Assembly (NCBI RefSeq): GCF_051172195.1
Contig: NZ_JBPJAQ010000001.1
Span: forward strand, 4,836,001-4,900,000
Length of the DNA: 64,000 nt
Source of the DNA: Paludibaculum fermentans_A
Lineage (GTDB): Bacteria; Acidobacteriota; Terriglobia; Bryobacterales; Bryobacteraceae
Direction: 5' to 3'
Made by a program: the position numbers and the translations under genes. The notes under the pieces are model-generated. The model searched no databases. It was not told the DNA's origin and was given only the letters and a program-made list of their open reading frames with translations. Below are positions 51,184 to 60,454 of the stretch, one piece after another; the first letter of the stretch is position 1, and the number at the start of each line of letters is the position of its first letter.

Positions 51184-52233
51184 ATGGTAGAGATGGCAAA
51201 CTTCCCCGCAGCCTACAAGGTCGGGCCAGTCGAGATCCGCCCGGCAACGGTGCTGGCGCCGATGGCCGGTGTGACGGATACTGTATTTCGCCGGCTGATC
51301 CGGAACCAGGGCGGCTGCGGCCTCATCATGACCGAGTTCACCAGCTCACACGGCGTGGTGGCCAGCGGCCGACATCCCAACCGCAAATCCATCAAGAGCT
51401 TTCACTATCTCTATTTTGAACCCGAAGAGCACCCGATCAGTGCGCAATTGTTCGGGTCGGACCCGGAAATCATGTCCGAGGCGGCTAAGGTCTGCCAGGA
51501 CAACGGTTTCGACGCGGTTGACATCAATTTCGGGTGTCCGGTGAAGAAGGTGGTGACCTGCAATGGCGGGTCGGGCCTGCTGAGGAACCTGCCGCTGGTG
51601 GAAGAGCTGCTGAAGCGCGTGCGCTCGTCCATCAGCATTCCTCTGACGATGAAATTCCGGGCGGGGTGGAATGACAAGGAACTGGTGCATGTCCAGATGG
51701 CGAAGCTGGCCGAGGACAACGGCGTGGCGGCCATCGCCCTGCACCCGCGAACGCGGGAGCAGGGGTACAGCGGGCGGGCTGACTGGACACGGATCGCGGA
51801 AGTGAAGGATGCGGTGAAGATTCCGGTGATCGGCAATGGGGACATTACGACTCCGGAGGACGCGATCCGGATGGTGCGCGAGACAGGCTGCGACGCGGTG
51901 ATGATTGGCCGAGCGGCTTCCTCGAATCCGTGGATCTTCCGCCAGATTGCGGAATACCTGGAAGGGCGCAGCTATTTCCAGCCGACGGAGCACGACCGCT
52001 GGCAGATGATGCACACCTACTACACCATGCTGCTGACGAAGCGCAGCCTGGACGCGGTGGGCAAGATGAAGCAGTTTGCGACCTACTTCACACACGGCGT
52101 GCGGAATGGCGCGAAGCTGAGGACGGCGATCTACCAGTCGCGGGAAGCGTCGGAGATCCTCTCGCTGGTGAACCAGTTCTTTGAACGCGAACTGACGAGC
52201 CAGGACGAGAAGCTGGCGACGGTGTTGTTGTAG
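51184..52233 (+). CDS. dusB: tRNA-dihydrouridine synthase (DusB-like)
   Basis: 349 residues. LAPMAGVTDTVFRRLIRNQGG near 23 is the FMN-binding start, MTEFTSS near 46, NFGCPVKKV near 115 carries the catalytic Cys, and HPRTREQGYSGRADW near 190 with GNGDITTPEDA near 220 complete the barrel. It reduces uridine to dihydrouridine in tRNA, using NADPH through FMN. Either ATG (51184 or 51193) is possible. It heads a housekeeping run with RNase HI 12 bp downstream. Confidence 0.9.
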   Translation: MVEMANFPAAYKVGPVEIRPATVLAPMAGVTDTVFRRLIRNQGGCGLIMTEFTSSHGVVASGRHPNRKSIKSFHYLYFEPEEHPISAQLFGSDPEIMSEAAKVCQDNGFDAVDINFGCPVKKVVTCNGGSGLLRNLPLVEELLKRVRSSISIPLTMKFRAGWNDKELVHVQMAKLAEDNGVAAIALHPRTREQGYSGRADWTRIAEVKDAVKIPVIGNGDITTPEDAIRMVRETGCDAVMIGRAASSNPWIFRQIAEYLEGRSYFQPTEHDRWQMMHTYYTMLLTKRSLDAVGKMKQFATYFTHGVRNGAKLRTAIYQSREASEILSLVNQFFERELTSQDEKLATVLL

Positions 52234-52245
52234 TTGTTGGGATCC

Positions 52246-52686
52246 ATGAAGAAAGTACAGGCGATTACGGATGGGTCGTGCCTGGGCAATCCAGGGCGCG
52301 GCGGATGGGCGTGCATCCTGCGTTACGGCGGGCACACCAAGGAGATGTACGGCTGTGAGCGGGAGACCACCAACAACCGCATGGAGCTGACGGCGGCCAT
52401 CCAGGCGCTGGCGGCGCTGCGCGAAGCCTGTGAGGTGGAGATCGTCACTGACTCGCAGTATGTGAAGAACGGCATCCAGACCTGGATGGCCGGCTGGAAG
52501 CGGAACGGTTGGAAGACCGCCGCCAAGAAGCCGGTGATGAACCAGGACCTTTGGGTGGAGCTCGACGAGCAGGTGTCGCGGCACAAGACGGACTGGGTTT
52601 GGACGAAGGGCCATGCCAGTCACGCCGACAACAACCGCTGCGATGAACTGGCGCGCATGGCCGCTGAGAACCAGAGTTGTTCGTGA
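52246..52686 (+). CDS. rnhA: Ribonuclease HI
   Basis: 146 residues. The catalytic carboxylates are Asp in AITDGSCLGNPG near residue 8, Glu in RMELTAAIQAL near 45, Asp in IVTDSQYVKNGI near 67, and Asp in the C-terminal NNRCDELAR near 131, with the flexible His in GHASHADN near 121. These form the metal site that cuts the RNA strand of RNA-DNA hybrids. Length matches E. coli RnhA. Confidence 0.9.
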   Translation: MKKVQAITDGSCLGNPGRGGWACILRYGGHTKEMYGCERETTNNRMELTAAIQALAALREACEVEIVTDSQYVKNGIQTWMAGWKRNGWKTAAKKPVMNQDLWVELDEQVSRHKTDWVWTKGHASHADNNRCDELARMAAENQSCS

Positions 52687-52774
52687 GACCGGCGCGAGCG
52701 CAACAGACTGATTTCAGGCGAAGATAGAAGGACCTGCGCCAACCCCTGCGCCGCGCAGCAGAAAGACCATCGGT

Positions 52775-53341
52775 TTGAAAGTAGCTATATTCGGTGGGAC
52801 CTTCGACCCCATCCACAACGCCCATCTCCGTGTGGCCCGCGAAGCGGCCGACCGCCTGCTGCTGGATCGGGTACTGCTGGTGCCCTCGGCCAATCCGCCA
52901 CACAAACCATCGGGTACGACCACGGCTTATGAGAATCGCTTCCGGATGGTGGAGCTGGCCTGTGCGGTGGATCCCCGTTTTGAGCCTTCGCGGCTGGAGG
53001 AAGGCCACGGCAAGAGCTATTCCATCGACACGATTGAGCGCGTGAAAGCGCGGCTGAGCCCATCGGACCAGCTTTACTTCCTGATTGGAGCGGATGCGTT
53101 TGCCGAGATCGGCTCCTGGCACCGCTCGGCCGAGGTGCTGCGGGCGGTGGAGTTCATTGTCGTCTCGCGGCCGGGTTATGCCTACCCCATTCCGCCCGGG
53201 GCACAGGTACAAGGGCTGGAAACTTTGGCGCTTGTCATCTCATCGTCAGAAATCAGGCGCAAACTGGATAGTGGCGAACCAGTGGAGGAGCTGCCGGAGC
53301 CTGTCCTGCGCTACATCCGCGACCACGGCCTGTATCAATAA
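52775..53341 (+). CDS. nadD: Nicotinate-nucleotide adenylyltransferase
   Basis: 188 residues from a TTG start at 52775 (MKVAIFGGTFDPIHNAHL after translation). The nucleotidyltransferase motif GGTFDPIHNAH at 7-17 and the C-terminal ISSSEIRRKLDSGEPVEEL (SSTxxR-type) near 150 are diagnostic. It makes deamido-NAD from NaMN and ATP. It ends directly before the histidine-kinase start without a gap, so the genes may be coupled. Confidence 0.9.
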   Translation: MKVAIFGGTFDPIHNAHLRVAREAADRLLLDRVLLVPSANPPHKPSGTTTAYENRFRMVELACAVDPRFEPSRLEEGHGKSYSIDTIERVKARLSPSDQLYFLIGADAFAEIGSWHRSAEVLRAVEFIVVSRPGYAYPIPPGAQVQGLETLALVISSSEIRRKLDSGEPVEELPEPVLRYIRDHGLYQ

Positions 53342-54790
53342 ATGACTGCCCGCATCTTTCTCAAGCTCATAGCTAGTGTTCTGTTGATCATGGTGATCGT
53401 CCTGACGGCGGTGGACTTCCTGGCCTCGGAACTGACCGAGAAGGCGTACATCCAGGGGCTCACGCTCGAGATGGAAGAGAAGATGAGGATGTTGGGTGTG
53501 ATTGGGGAGCAGAACCTGCTGGATGTCTCCCCGGCCAACATCCGGGCGCTGGCCACGGCGGCCGGCGGGCGGCTGACAATCATTGCGCCGGACGGGCGGG
53601 TGCTGCTGGATTCGGAGGCGGATCCGGCTCGCATGGAGAATCATGGCCACCGGCCTGAGGTGCAGGCGGCGTTGCAGGGCCGCATGGGAACCTCGCTGCG
53701 CCAGAGCCCGACGATGGGGATCAATTTCCTGTATGTGGCCGGCCCGGTGCCGGCCGGTGCGGCGCGACTGGCGGTGCCGCTGCGCGAGGTGCGCTCGCAG
53801 GTGTCGAAGATCCGTACCCGCGTGATGCTGTACATGGCGCTGGCCTTCCTGCCGGCGATCCTGGTGGCGGGGTTCATCGCCCGCTACTTCTCCACCCGGC
53901 TGGGCGCCATTATCGATTACGCTTCGACGCTGGCCACGGGCGACTTCAAGGTCCGCTTGAAGCATACCGGCGGTGACGAACTGGGCACGCTGGCCCGGCA
54001 GTTGAACGAGACGGGCGCGAAGCTGGAAAAGGTGTTCGACGAGCTGCACCGCGAGCATGTCGAGCTGGAGAAGGTGGAGCGGATACGCAAGGACTTCGTC
54101 ATCAACGTCAGCCATGAACTGCGGACGCCGCTGGCTTCCATCCAGGGCTACACGGAGACGCTGCTGGAAGGCGCCATCCACGACGACCAGAACAACGTCC
54201 GCTTCCTCCACATCATCCGGCAGAACGCCGAACGGCTGGGCCGGCTGACCGCGGATCTGCTCACGCTGTCGCGCATCGAAATGAAATCGCAGCGCTTCCA
54301 GTTCGCCTCCTACTATGTGAACCCGCTGCTGAAGGACTGCATTGAGTCGTTGGAGCCGGTGGCCGCCAAAAAGCGCATTACCCTGCACCTGGCGCCGGCG
54401 CCGGATCGCACCGAGGCGTTCTGCGACTCTGAGGCGGTGCACCAGATGATGTCGAACCTGCTGGACAATGCGATCAAGTACACGCCGGAGGACGGCCGGA
54501 TCACGGTGATTGCGGAGAGCCTGACGGACTTTGTGCGGGTCAGCGTCAGGGACACAGGCATCGGCATTCCCCACGAGGATCTGCCGCGGCTGTTCGAGCG
54601 TTTCTACCGCGTCGACAAGGCCCGTTCGCGCGAGTTGGGCGGCACCGGCCTGGGGCTGGCCATCGTCAAGCACCTGGCGCGCTCGCAGGGTGGCGACGTC
54701 GGGGTGGAGAGCGTCCCGGGGCAGGGCACCACGTTCTGGTTCACGCTGCCTACGAACGACCTGGGCCTCTCGGAACAAGAGGCGCTTTAA
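53342..54790 (+). CDS. PhoR-like sensor histidine kinase
   Basis: 482 residues. Two membrane helices (residues about 7-27 and 163-185) flank a periplasmic PAS/CACHE-like sensor (RLTIIAPDGRVLLDSEADP). A HAMP domain covers about 185-240, HisKA has its His in NVSHELRTPLASIQGYTETLLEG near 258, and HATPase has NLLDNAIKYTPEDG near 375, RDTGIGIPHEDLPRLFERFYRVD near 405 and GTGLGLAIVKHLA near 437. The domain order and ETLLEGAIHDD spacing match PhoR-type kinases. It sits immediately after nadD and before its partner. Confidence 0.85.
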   Translation: MTARIFLKLIASVLLIMVIVLTAVDFLASELTEKAYIQGLTLEMEEKMRMLGVIGEQNLLDVSPANIRALATAAGGRLTIIAPDGRVLLDSEADPARMENHGHRPEVQAALQGRMGTSLRQSPTMGINFLYVAGPVPAGAARLAVPLREVRSQVSKIRTRVMLYMALAFLPAILVAGFIARYFSTRLGAIIDYASTLATGDFKVRLKHTGGDELGTLARQLNETGAKLEKVFDELHREHVELEKVERIRKDFVINVSHELRTPLASIQGYTETLLEGAIHDDQNNVRFLHIIRQNAERLGRLTADLLTLSRIEMKSQRFQFASYYVNPLLKDCIESLEPVAAKKRITLHLAPAPDRTEAFCDSEAVHQMMSNLLDNAIKYTPEDGRITVIAESLTDFVRVSVRDTGIGIPHEDLPRLFERFYRVDKARSRELGGTGLGLAIVKHLARSQGGDVGVESVPGQGTTFWFTLPTNDLGLSEQEAL

Positions 54791-54802
54791 CTTCATTTCA
54801 CG

Positions 54803-54828
54803 CTACTGTAATCTGAATGTAACAGTAG
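54803..54828. promoter_or_regulatory. Pho-box-like element and inverted repeat
   Basis: CTGTAAT-CTGA-ATGTAAC at 54806-54823 matches the PhoB box (two CTGTMAY-like repeats, 11-bp spacing) at 14 of 18 positions. The same stretch has CTACTGT (54803-54809) complementary to ACAGTAG (54822-54828), a possible hairpin. It lies 44 bp before the regulator start, suitable for autoactivation. Confidence 0.5.
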
Positions 54829-54867
54829 ACGCGTTATTACTGGAGTTGACAATCTGGCCACATCCCC

Positions 54868-55575
54868 ATGAAAAAAATCCTGCTGATTGAAGACGACTCC
54901 GACCTTTTCGCACTCCTCAAGTACAACCTGGAGAAAGAGGGTTTCCAAATGGTGGGCGCGCAGACCGGCCGGGGGGCCGTTGACCTGTGCCGCCGCGAGC
55001 GTCCGGATCTGATCATCCTCGACATCATGCTGCCCGATTCCGACGGCCTGGACATCTGCAAGGGCATCCGCACGCATCCCGAACTCTCGCACATTCCGGT
55101 GATCTTCCTGACGGCGCGCGCCTCGGAGACCGACCGGATTGTCGGCCTGGAGCTGGGGGCCAACGACTACATCGTCAAGCCGTTCTTCGTCCGCGAACTC
55201 ATAGCGCGCATCAAGATCCAATTCCGCCAGTTGGCGCAGCCCGTGCGGAAGTTGCAGTCGGGCCCGCTCGACCTGGACCGCTCAGCCTGCCGCGTGAGCC
55301 TGAATGGCAATCCGCTTTCGCTGACCGCCACCGAGTTCCGCCTGTTGGAGTTCCTGATGACCCGGCCGGGCGTAGTGTTCTCGCGCGAACAATTACTGGA
55401 CGCCGTCTGGGGCCACGACCGCGCGGTCACGGATCGCACCGTGGATGTCTATATCCTGCGCCTGCGCCAGAAGATCGAGGATGATCCCGCCGCGCCGGCA
55501 TTCATCCGTTCCGTCCGCGGCTTCGGCTACTCGTTCAATGAGGCAGCCAACCAGCCCGCCGCGGCGATGGCGTGA
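54868..55575 (+). CDS. PhoB-like response regulator
   Basis: 235 residues. The receiver has LIEDDSDL near residue 7, phosphoacceptor Asp in LIILDIMLPDSDG near 53 and Lys in ANDYIVKPFFV near 105. The winged HTH (residues 135-225) includes LTATEFRLLEFLMTRPG and VRGFGYSFNE. The order kinase first and regulator second is the reverse of E. coli phoBR. The Pho-box-like site directly upstream supports control by phosphate starvation, but this is an inference. Confidence 0.88.
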   Translation: MKKILLIEDDSDLFALLKYNLEKEGFQMVGAQTGRGAVDLCRRERPDLIILDIMLPDSDGLDICKGIRTHPELSHIPVIFLTARASETDRIVGLELGANDYIVKPFFVRELIARIKIQFRQLAQPVRKLQSGPLDLDRSACRVSLNGNPLSLTATEFRLLEFLMTRPGVVFSREQLLDAVWGHDRAVTDRTVDVYILRLRQKIEDDPAAPAFIRSVRGFGYSFNEAANQPAAAMA

Positions 55576-55658
55576 AAGCGCGCTGACTATCCGACGATTG
55601 CATACATGACAAAAAAGTAATAGTCTGCACGGTAAGTCCTCCGGAGGGGGCTTACCGT

Positions 55659-57506
55659 ATGTCTATTCCTGAATTCGTGGCCTACCACGGGAAATCCAGC
55701 GCGGAGCATCAAAAACAGTTCGACAAACTGTCGCCCGCCGGGTTTCGTATCATCTCGCTGAGTGTCTATGGAGATCCGGATTCCGCCAGCTACGCCGCCG
55801 TCTGGGTGAAGCAATCGGGACCTGCATGGGCCGCGATCCACAACATGGACGCCACTGCCTACCAAAAGGCGTTTGACGACTGGACGAAGAAGGGTTACCT
55901 GCCTCGAATCCTGTCGGTAACGGGTTCGGGTTCCGATCTGAAATTCGCCGGGACGTTTGAGAAAGGCAAAGCGCCGGTTTGGTTGTGCAAGTTCGGATTG
56001 ACGGACGGCGGCGACACGCTGCCGGGCTCGTTGGCCTTCTTCCATAAGTGGGCGATTCAGAACAACTGCATCCCGATTTCCGTGTCGATTTACGGCTCCG
56101 GGTCGGATCGCCGCTATGCCGCTGTGTGGATGCCGAACGACAACCGCGTGATGTGGGGCTGGCGTGGCGCGGAGACTTCGGACGGCTACCAGCAGTGGTT
56201 CAACGCCTTCACGCAGATTCCCTTCCGCCCCGACTACGTGGCTGTCTCGGACAACAAACTCTACTGTTCCATTTTTCGCGGCGACGGCATAGGCGACTGG
56301 CAGGGGCGCCACAATATGACCTCGGCCGGATACCAGGCTGAGTTCGACAAGCTGACCAAGCAGGGTTATCTGCCCATCCGCGTACAGGGCGGAGGTTCCG
56401 GCGGCGGAACCCGTTATGCGGCGCTGTTCACGAAGCAGGTGCTGCCTGACGCGCGGGTTTGGACGGCGACTGGAGCAGCCAGCGCTAAGCTGGTGAAGTT
56501 CGACAATGCGATCAAGGCCTTCATGCAGTCGAACGGCGTGCGCTCCGGGCAATTCGCCATTGGGCGAGCGGGCAAGGTGGTGTACGCGCGCGGCTACACC
56601 TGGGCCGAGCCGGGTTGGATGATCACCCAGCCCACGAGCATGATGCGGCTGGCGAGCATCAGCAAAGCGTTCGCCTGCGCCGGCATCCAGGCCTGTTACG
56701 ACAAGAAGATCCTGAAGAAGACCGACAAGATCTTCCCGTTGCTGGGCATCACTTCGAAGGCCCTCTCGTCGCAGACACCGAATGCAAAGATCGACACCAT
56801 CACCATCCAGAACCTGATCGATCATGCCGGCGGTTGGGACAGCACAATGGGATTTGACGCTGTCTTCAGCATGCGCAAGATCGCCCTCGATCTCGGGCTC
56901 AACGGGCCCGTGAGCAAGCGCGACATCGCCCGCTATATGTATGGGGAGCCGCTGCAGTTCGCGCCCGGATCGAAGACGCAGTACTCCAATCTCGGTTACC
57001 TGTTGATGGGCCTGGCGATCGAGAAGGTGAGCGGCCAGGGGTTTCTGGACTTTGTGAAGAAGGAGGTGCTGACGGCTGAGGGCCTCAACGATGAAGTCTT
57101 TGTTTCGCTCACCCGCCGCGACCAGAAGCGGGCCGACGAGATGCCATGTGATGACCCCGGCCTGGGGCTGCCGGCGCAGGATCCGCAATCGAGCCTGCTG
57201 GCGCCTTATTGCTATGGCGGTGAAGGCTGGATGTCGGAACGCATGGACTCGGGCGGAGGGCTGTGTTCCAGTGCCTCGGCGCTGGTCCGCTTCATCAGCA
57301 GGCACGCGGCCTGGGGTGTTGGCGGACGCGCGGCCGGGTCAGCCCGGTCTGGCGGCATGGCCGGTGTGTCGAGCCTGATGGTGTCGCGCGGCGATGGTGT
57401 GGACTATGCGTATATCTTCAATACGCGCAAATTCCCGGCCGGTCCGCTGACCTCGTTCGACACGCAGTTGAGCGGGCTGTTCGACACCGTGACCATTCCG
57501 GCGTAG
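55659..57506 (+). CDS. Polyglycine-hydrolase-like beta-lactamase-family protein
   Basis: 615 residues. Residues 1-280 hold four or five repeats of about 45-65 residues with pattern FxKLxxxGFxxxSLSVYG...YAAVWxK (copies near 20, 65, 155 and 225), as in the N-terminal domain of fungal polyglycine hydrolases. The C-terminal domain (about 290-610) is a beta-lactamase-type serine hydrolase: SISK near 338 (SxxK), YSNLGY near 442 (YxN) and SGGMAG near 570 (third motif without Lys). No signal peptide is evident. It may cleave Gly-rich proteins or act as an esterase. Confidence 0.75.
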   Translation: MSIPEFVAYHGKSSAEHQKQFDKLSPAGFRIISLSVYGDPDSASYAAVWVKQSGPAWAAIHNMDATAYQKAFDDWTKKGYLPRILSVTGSGSDLKFAGTFEKGKAPVWLCKFGLTDGGDTLPGSLAFFHKWAIQNNCIPISVSIYGSGSDRRYAAVWMPNDNRVMWGWRGAETSDGYQQWFNAFTQIPFRPDYVAVSDNKLYCSIFRGDGIGDWQGRHNMTSAGYQAEFDKLTKQGYLPIRVQGGGSGGGTRYAALFTKQVLPDARVWTATGAASAKLVKFDNAIKAFMQSNGVRSGQFAIGRAGKVVYARGYTWAEPGWMITQPTSMMRLASISKAFACAGIQACYDKKILKKTDKIFPLLGITSKALSSQTPNAKIDTITIQNLIDHAGGWDSTMGFDAVFSMRKIALDLGLNGPVSKRDIARYMYGEPLQFAPGSKTQYSNLGYLLMGLAIEKVSGQGFLDFVKKEVLTAEGLNDEVFVSLTRRDQKRADEMPCDDPGLGLPAQDPQSSLLAPYCYGGEGWMSERMDSGGGLCSSASALVRFISRHAAWGVGGRAAGSARSGGMAGVSSLMVSRGDGVDYAYIFNTRKFPAGPLTSFDTQLSGLFDTVTIPA

Positions 57507-57514
57507 TCGGGAGA

Positions 57515-57556
57515 ACTGGCTCCGGAGGTCCATATTTACTGGTCGACGGAGCCAGT
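57515..57556. terminator. 10-bp hairpin after the serine hydrolase gene
   Basis: ACTGGCTCCG at 57515-57524 and its exact complement CGGAGCCAGT at 57547-57556 flank a 22-base loop, starting 8 bp after the stop; the stem can extend through GAG/CTC with one bulge. No T-tract follows, so it is a possible rather than a proven terminator. Confidence 0.5.
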
Positions 57557-57662
57557 CTCGTATTCATGAATCTGAAACCATCGTCACCCAACATTCACTC
57601 ATTCTTCGTCTGATTTACACCTCTCTTTCGCATCCTGAACAGGTGGCTTGGGCCACTCTGTG

Positions 57663-60422
57663 ATGCTCCGGATATACAACTTTTCCACCGCCGTCCTAAT
57701 TCTCTTCAGCTTCAACTCGTGGGGCCAGACACAAAAAGGCACCGTCTCCGGGACGGTTTTCGACGCCCAGACTTCCCGGCCCATCGTGGGAGTCAAAGTG
57801 TACCTGGACGGCCAGACCGGCGACGGTCTCACCACGGGCACTGACGGCACCTACCGCCTGGAACTCTCGCCCGGCAAGTACACGTTGAAGTTCACCAGCG
57901 AACAGTACCTGGACGTCACGCTTACCGACGTGAACATCAAGGGCGGCGATTCTGTGGATGGCTCGACCATCATGACTTCCAGGGGCATGACGACCACCGT
58001 GGAAGTCTCAGAAAGCATCAGTGCTGTCACCGCCACGGCCGAGGCGATGCTCTCAGAGCGCAAACTGGCGGCCCAGGTGAGCGATTCCATCTCCAACGAG
58101 GAGATGAAGAAGTCCACAGCCTCCGATGCCGCGCGCGCCCTGGAGAAGGTCACCGGCGTCTCTGTCGTCGAAGGCGGCTATGTGTACGTCCGCGGCCTGG
58201 GTGAGCGCTACTCCGCCACCATGCTCAACAACGCCATGGTGCCCACCACGGAGGCCGAGCGCCGCGTCGTTCCGCTGGACCTGTTTCCGGCCGCGATGAT
58301 CGACAACATCAAGATCCTCAAGACTTATACGCCGGACCTGCCGGGCGAGTTCTCGGGCGGTCTGGTGCAGATGACAACGGTGGAGTTTCCGACGCAGAAG
58401 ATGCTGCAGGTCAGCATGAGCATGGGGTTCAACGACCGCACGACGTTCGGCCGGTTTGCGAGTTATCCGGGCGGCTCGTTGGATCAGTTTGGATTCGATG
58501 ACGGCACGCGCAACCTGCCTTCGGCCATTCCCACAAGCCGCCGCGTGTCCATCGGCAGCGACAGCCGGCAGCAGTTGGCCGACTACGCCAAAGCCTTCTC
58601 GAACAACTGGCAGCCTGTTTACGCGGACTCGGTGCGGCCTTCGCAGACTTACAGCGTGGTGGGCGGCGGCACCTTCGGCCGGTTCGGCCTGGTGGCCGCA
58701 TTAACGTTCACCAACAAGCCGCAGTATCAGCAGGAACAGCAAACGTACTACCGGCGTGTCGGGGTGGGTGGGACCATAGCGCCCTACAGCGACTATCCGG
58801 AATTCAACCAGTACAATCAGATGGCCCGGCTGGGTGGCGTGCTGAATGCGGCCGTCAAGCTGACACCCAATCACAAACTGCTGTTTCGCAATACGATCAC
58901 CCGCGACAGCGACAAGGAAGCACGCGAATTTTCGGGGTTTGACAACAATCAGGGCGGCATCATTCAGTCGCAGCGCCTGCGCTGGGTGGAGCGGAAGCTG
59001 GTTTCCACAGGACTGGAGGGCGACCACGCGCTGCCGAAACTCCGCGACCTGTTGTTCAAGTGGCAGTTCACTTATTCGCAGTCGGGCCGCGACGAACCTG
59101 ACATGCGCGAGGTCCTGCGGTCGCAGCAGGAGGACGGGCGTTTCGCGTATCTCAACATCGGCAACTCCGGACAGCGCTTCTTCGACAAGTTCACGGACCG
59201 GATCTATGAACCGCAGGCCGAACTCAGCCAGCCGTTCTTCAAGGGCAAATTGACGGGCATCTGGAAGGTGGGCTTCCGCGCCACCATGCGCTCCCGAGAC
59301 TTCGACGCCCGCCGCTTCCGCTTCCAGTTGCAGAATCCGCAGCAGGTGAATGTATACGCCGATTCGAACGAACTGTTCGGTACGGCGAATCTGCGGCCGG
59401 GCGCCTTTGAACTGCGCGAGGAGTCGCGCGGTACAGACCGCTACACGGCCGACATGAAGGTCTATGGCGGCTATGGCCTGGTGGACTTCGGCATTGGCCC
59501 GCGCTGGCGTTTCGTGACCGGCGTGCGCATTGAGGATGCCGATATCAACGTCGTGACCCGCGATCCCTTCCTGCCCGGCACACCCTATGTCGCCAATTTG
59601 TACAATCGCGATCCGCTGCCCTCGTTCAACGCCATCTACTCCCTGACGCCCCGGCAGAATCTGCGCTTCACCTACAGCCAGACCGTGTCGCGGCCCGATT
59701 TCCGCGAGCTCTCGCCTTTCGAGTTCACGAATGTGCAGGGCGGTTTCAACGTTGCCGGCAATCCCAATCTGCGGCGCGCCAAGATCAACAACTTCGACGC
59801 GCGGTGGGAGTGGTTTACAGGCGGCAACCAACTGATTGCCGCCAGCTTCTTCGTGAAGGACTTCACAGACCCGATCGAAAGTACGGTGCAGCCCACGACG
59901 GACCTGCGGTCGTCGTTTCTCAACGCGAAGAGCGCCGTCAATCGCGGCGTGGAACTGGAGATGCGTAAGGGCCTGAGTTCGTTACACCGCGGACTGCGGG
60001 ACTGGAATGTCCAGGCCAACTTAACCTTCGTCGATTCCACGGTGACTATCCGGCCCGAAGACCAGGGCGTTCTCACCTCGCTCAGCCGTCCGCTGGCCGG
60101 GCAGTCGCGCTACATCTTCAATGTCATCACCGAGTGGACAAAGCCGAAGCTGCGCTCGCAGGCGCGATTCTATCTGAACAGCGTATCGCGGCGGCTGTCC
60201 GACGTGGGTGCCATCGGTCTGCCGGATATCTACCAGGAACGAAATGTGTTCCTTGATTTTGTCTACCAGTATTCGCTACTGGAAAGCGGCAAGGCGTCCA
60301 TCCGCTTCAATGCCGAGAACCTCGGCGACAACAAATACCGCTGGACGCAGGCAAGTCTACCCACCCGTCAATACCAGACCGGCCGCACGTATACGGTCGG
60401 TTTGACTTACTCCATCTTTTAG
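57663..60422 (+). CDS. TonB-dependent receptor (SusC/CirA-like, CarboxypepD domain)
   Basis: 919 residues from the ATG at 57663; a TTG at 57648 is an alternative. A signal peptide ending near residue 22 precedes a carboxypeptidase-regulatory domain (GTVSGTVFDAQTSRPIVGVKVYLDG, split across residues 27-95). The plug has ALEKVTGVSVVEGGYVYVRGLGERYSATMLNNAMVPTTEAERR, which resembles receptors acting with outer-surface partners. The barrel ends in YTVGLTYSIF. It is 32 bp upstream of its likely partner. The substrate is unknown. Confidence 0.88.
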   Translation: MLRIYNFSTAVLILFSFNSWGQTQKGTVSGTVFDAQTSRPIVGVKVYLDGQTGDGLTTGTDGTYRLELSPGKYTLKFTSEQYLDVTLTDVNIKGGDSVDGSTIMTSRGMTTTVEVSESISAVTATAEAMLSERKLAAQVSDSISNEEMKKSTASDAARALEKVTGVSVVEGGYVYVRGLGERYSATMLNNAMVPTTEAERRVVPLDLFPAAMIDNIKILKTYTPDLPGEFSGGLVQMTTVEFPTQKMLQVSMSMGFNDRTTFGRFASYPGGSLDQFGFDDGTRNLPSAIPTSRRVSIGSDSRQQLADYAKAFSNNWQPVYADSVRPSQTYSVVGGGTFGRFGLVAALTFTNKPQYQQEQQTYYRRVGVGGTIAPYSDYPEFNQYNQMARLGGVLNAAVKLTPNHKLLFRNTITRDSDKEAREFSGFDNNQGGIIQSQRLRWVERKLVSTGLEGDHALPKLRDLLFKWQFTYSQSGRDEPDMREVLRSQQEDGRFAYLNIGNSGQRFFDKFTDRIYEPQAELSQPFFKGKLTGIWKVGFRATMRSRDFDARRFRFQLQNPQQVNVYADSNELFGTANLRPGAFELREESRGTDRYTADMKVYGGYGLVDFGIGPRWRFVTGVRIEDADINVVTRDPFLPGTPYVANLYNRDPLPSFNAIYSLTPRQNLRFTYSQTVSRPDFRELSPFEFTNVQGGFNVAGNPNLRRAKINNFDARWEWFTGGNQLIAASFFVKDFTDPIESTVQPTTDLRSSFLNAKSAVNRGVELEMRKGLSSLHRGLRDWNVQANLTFVDSTVTIRPEDQGVLTSLSRPLAGQSRYIFNVITEWTKPKLRSQARFYLNSVSRRLSDVGAIGLPDIYQERNVFLDFVYQYSLLESGKASIRFNAENLGDNKYRWTQASLPTRQYQTGRTYTVGLTYSIF

Positions 60423-60454
60423 TTTTTGTGACACGAAAGGAAGAGCAGCACTCT

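Noticed and set aside
53246..54796. 516-codon leftward frame opposite the PhoR-like kinase
   Set aside because: Antisense to intact HisKA and HATPase motifs.
55587..57305. 572-codon leftward frame opposite the serine hydrolase
   Set aside because: Antisense shadow without recognisable motifs or ribosome binding site.
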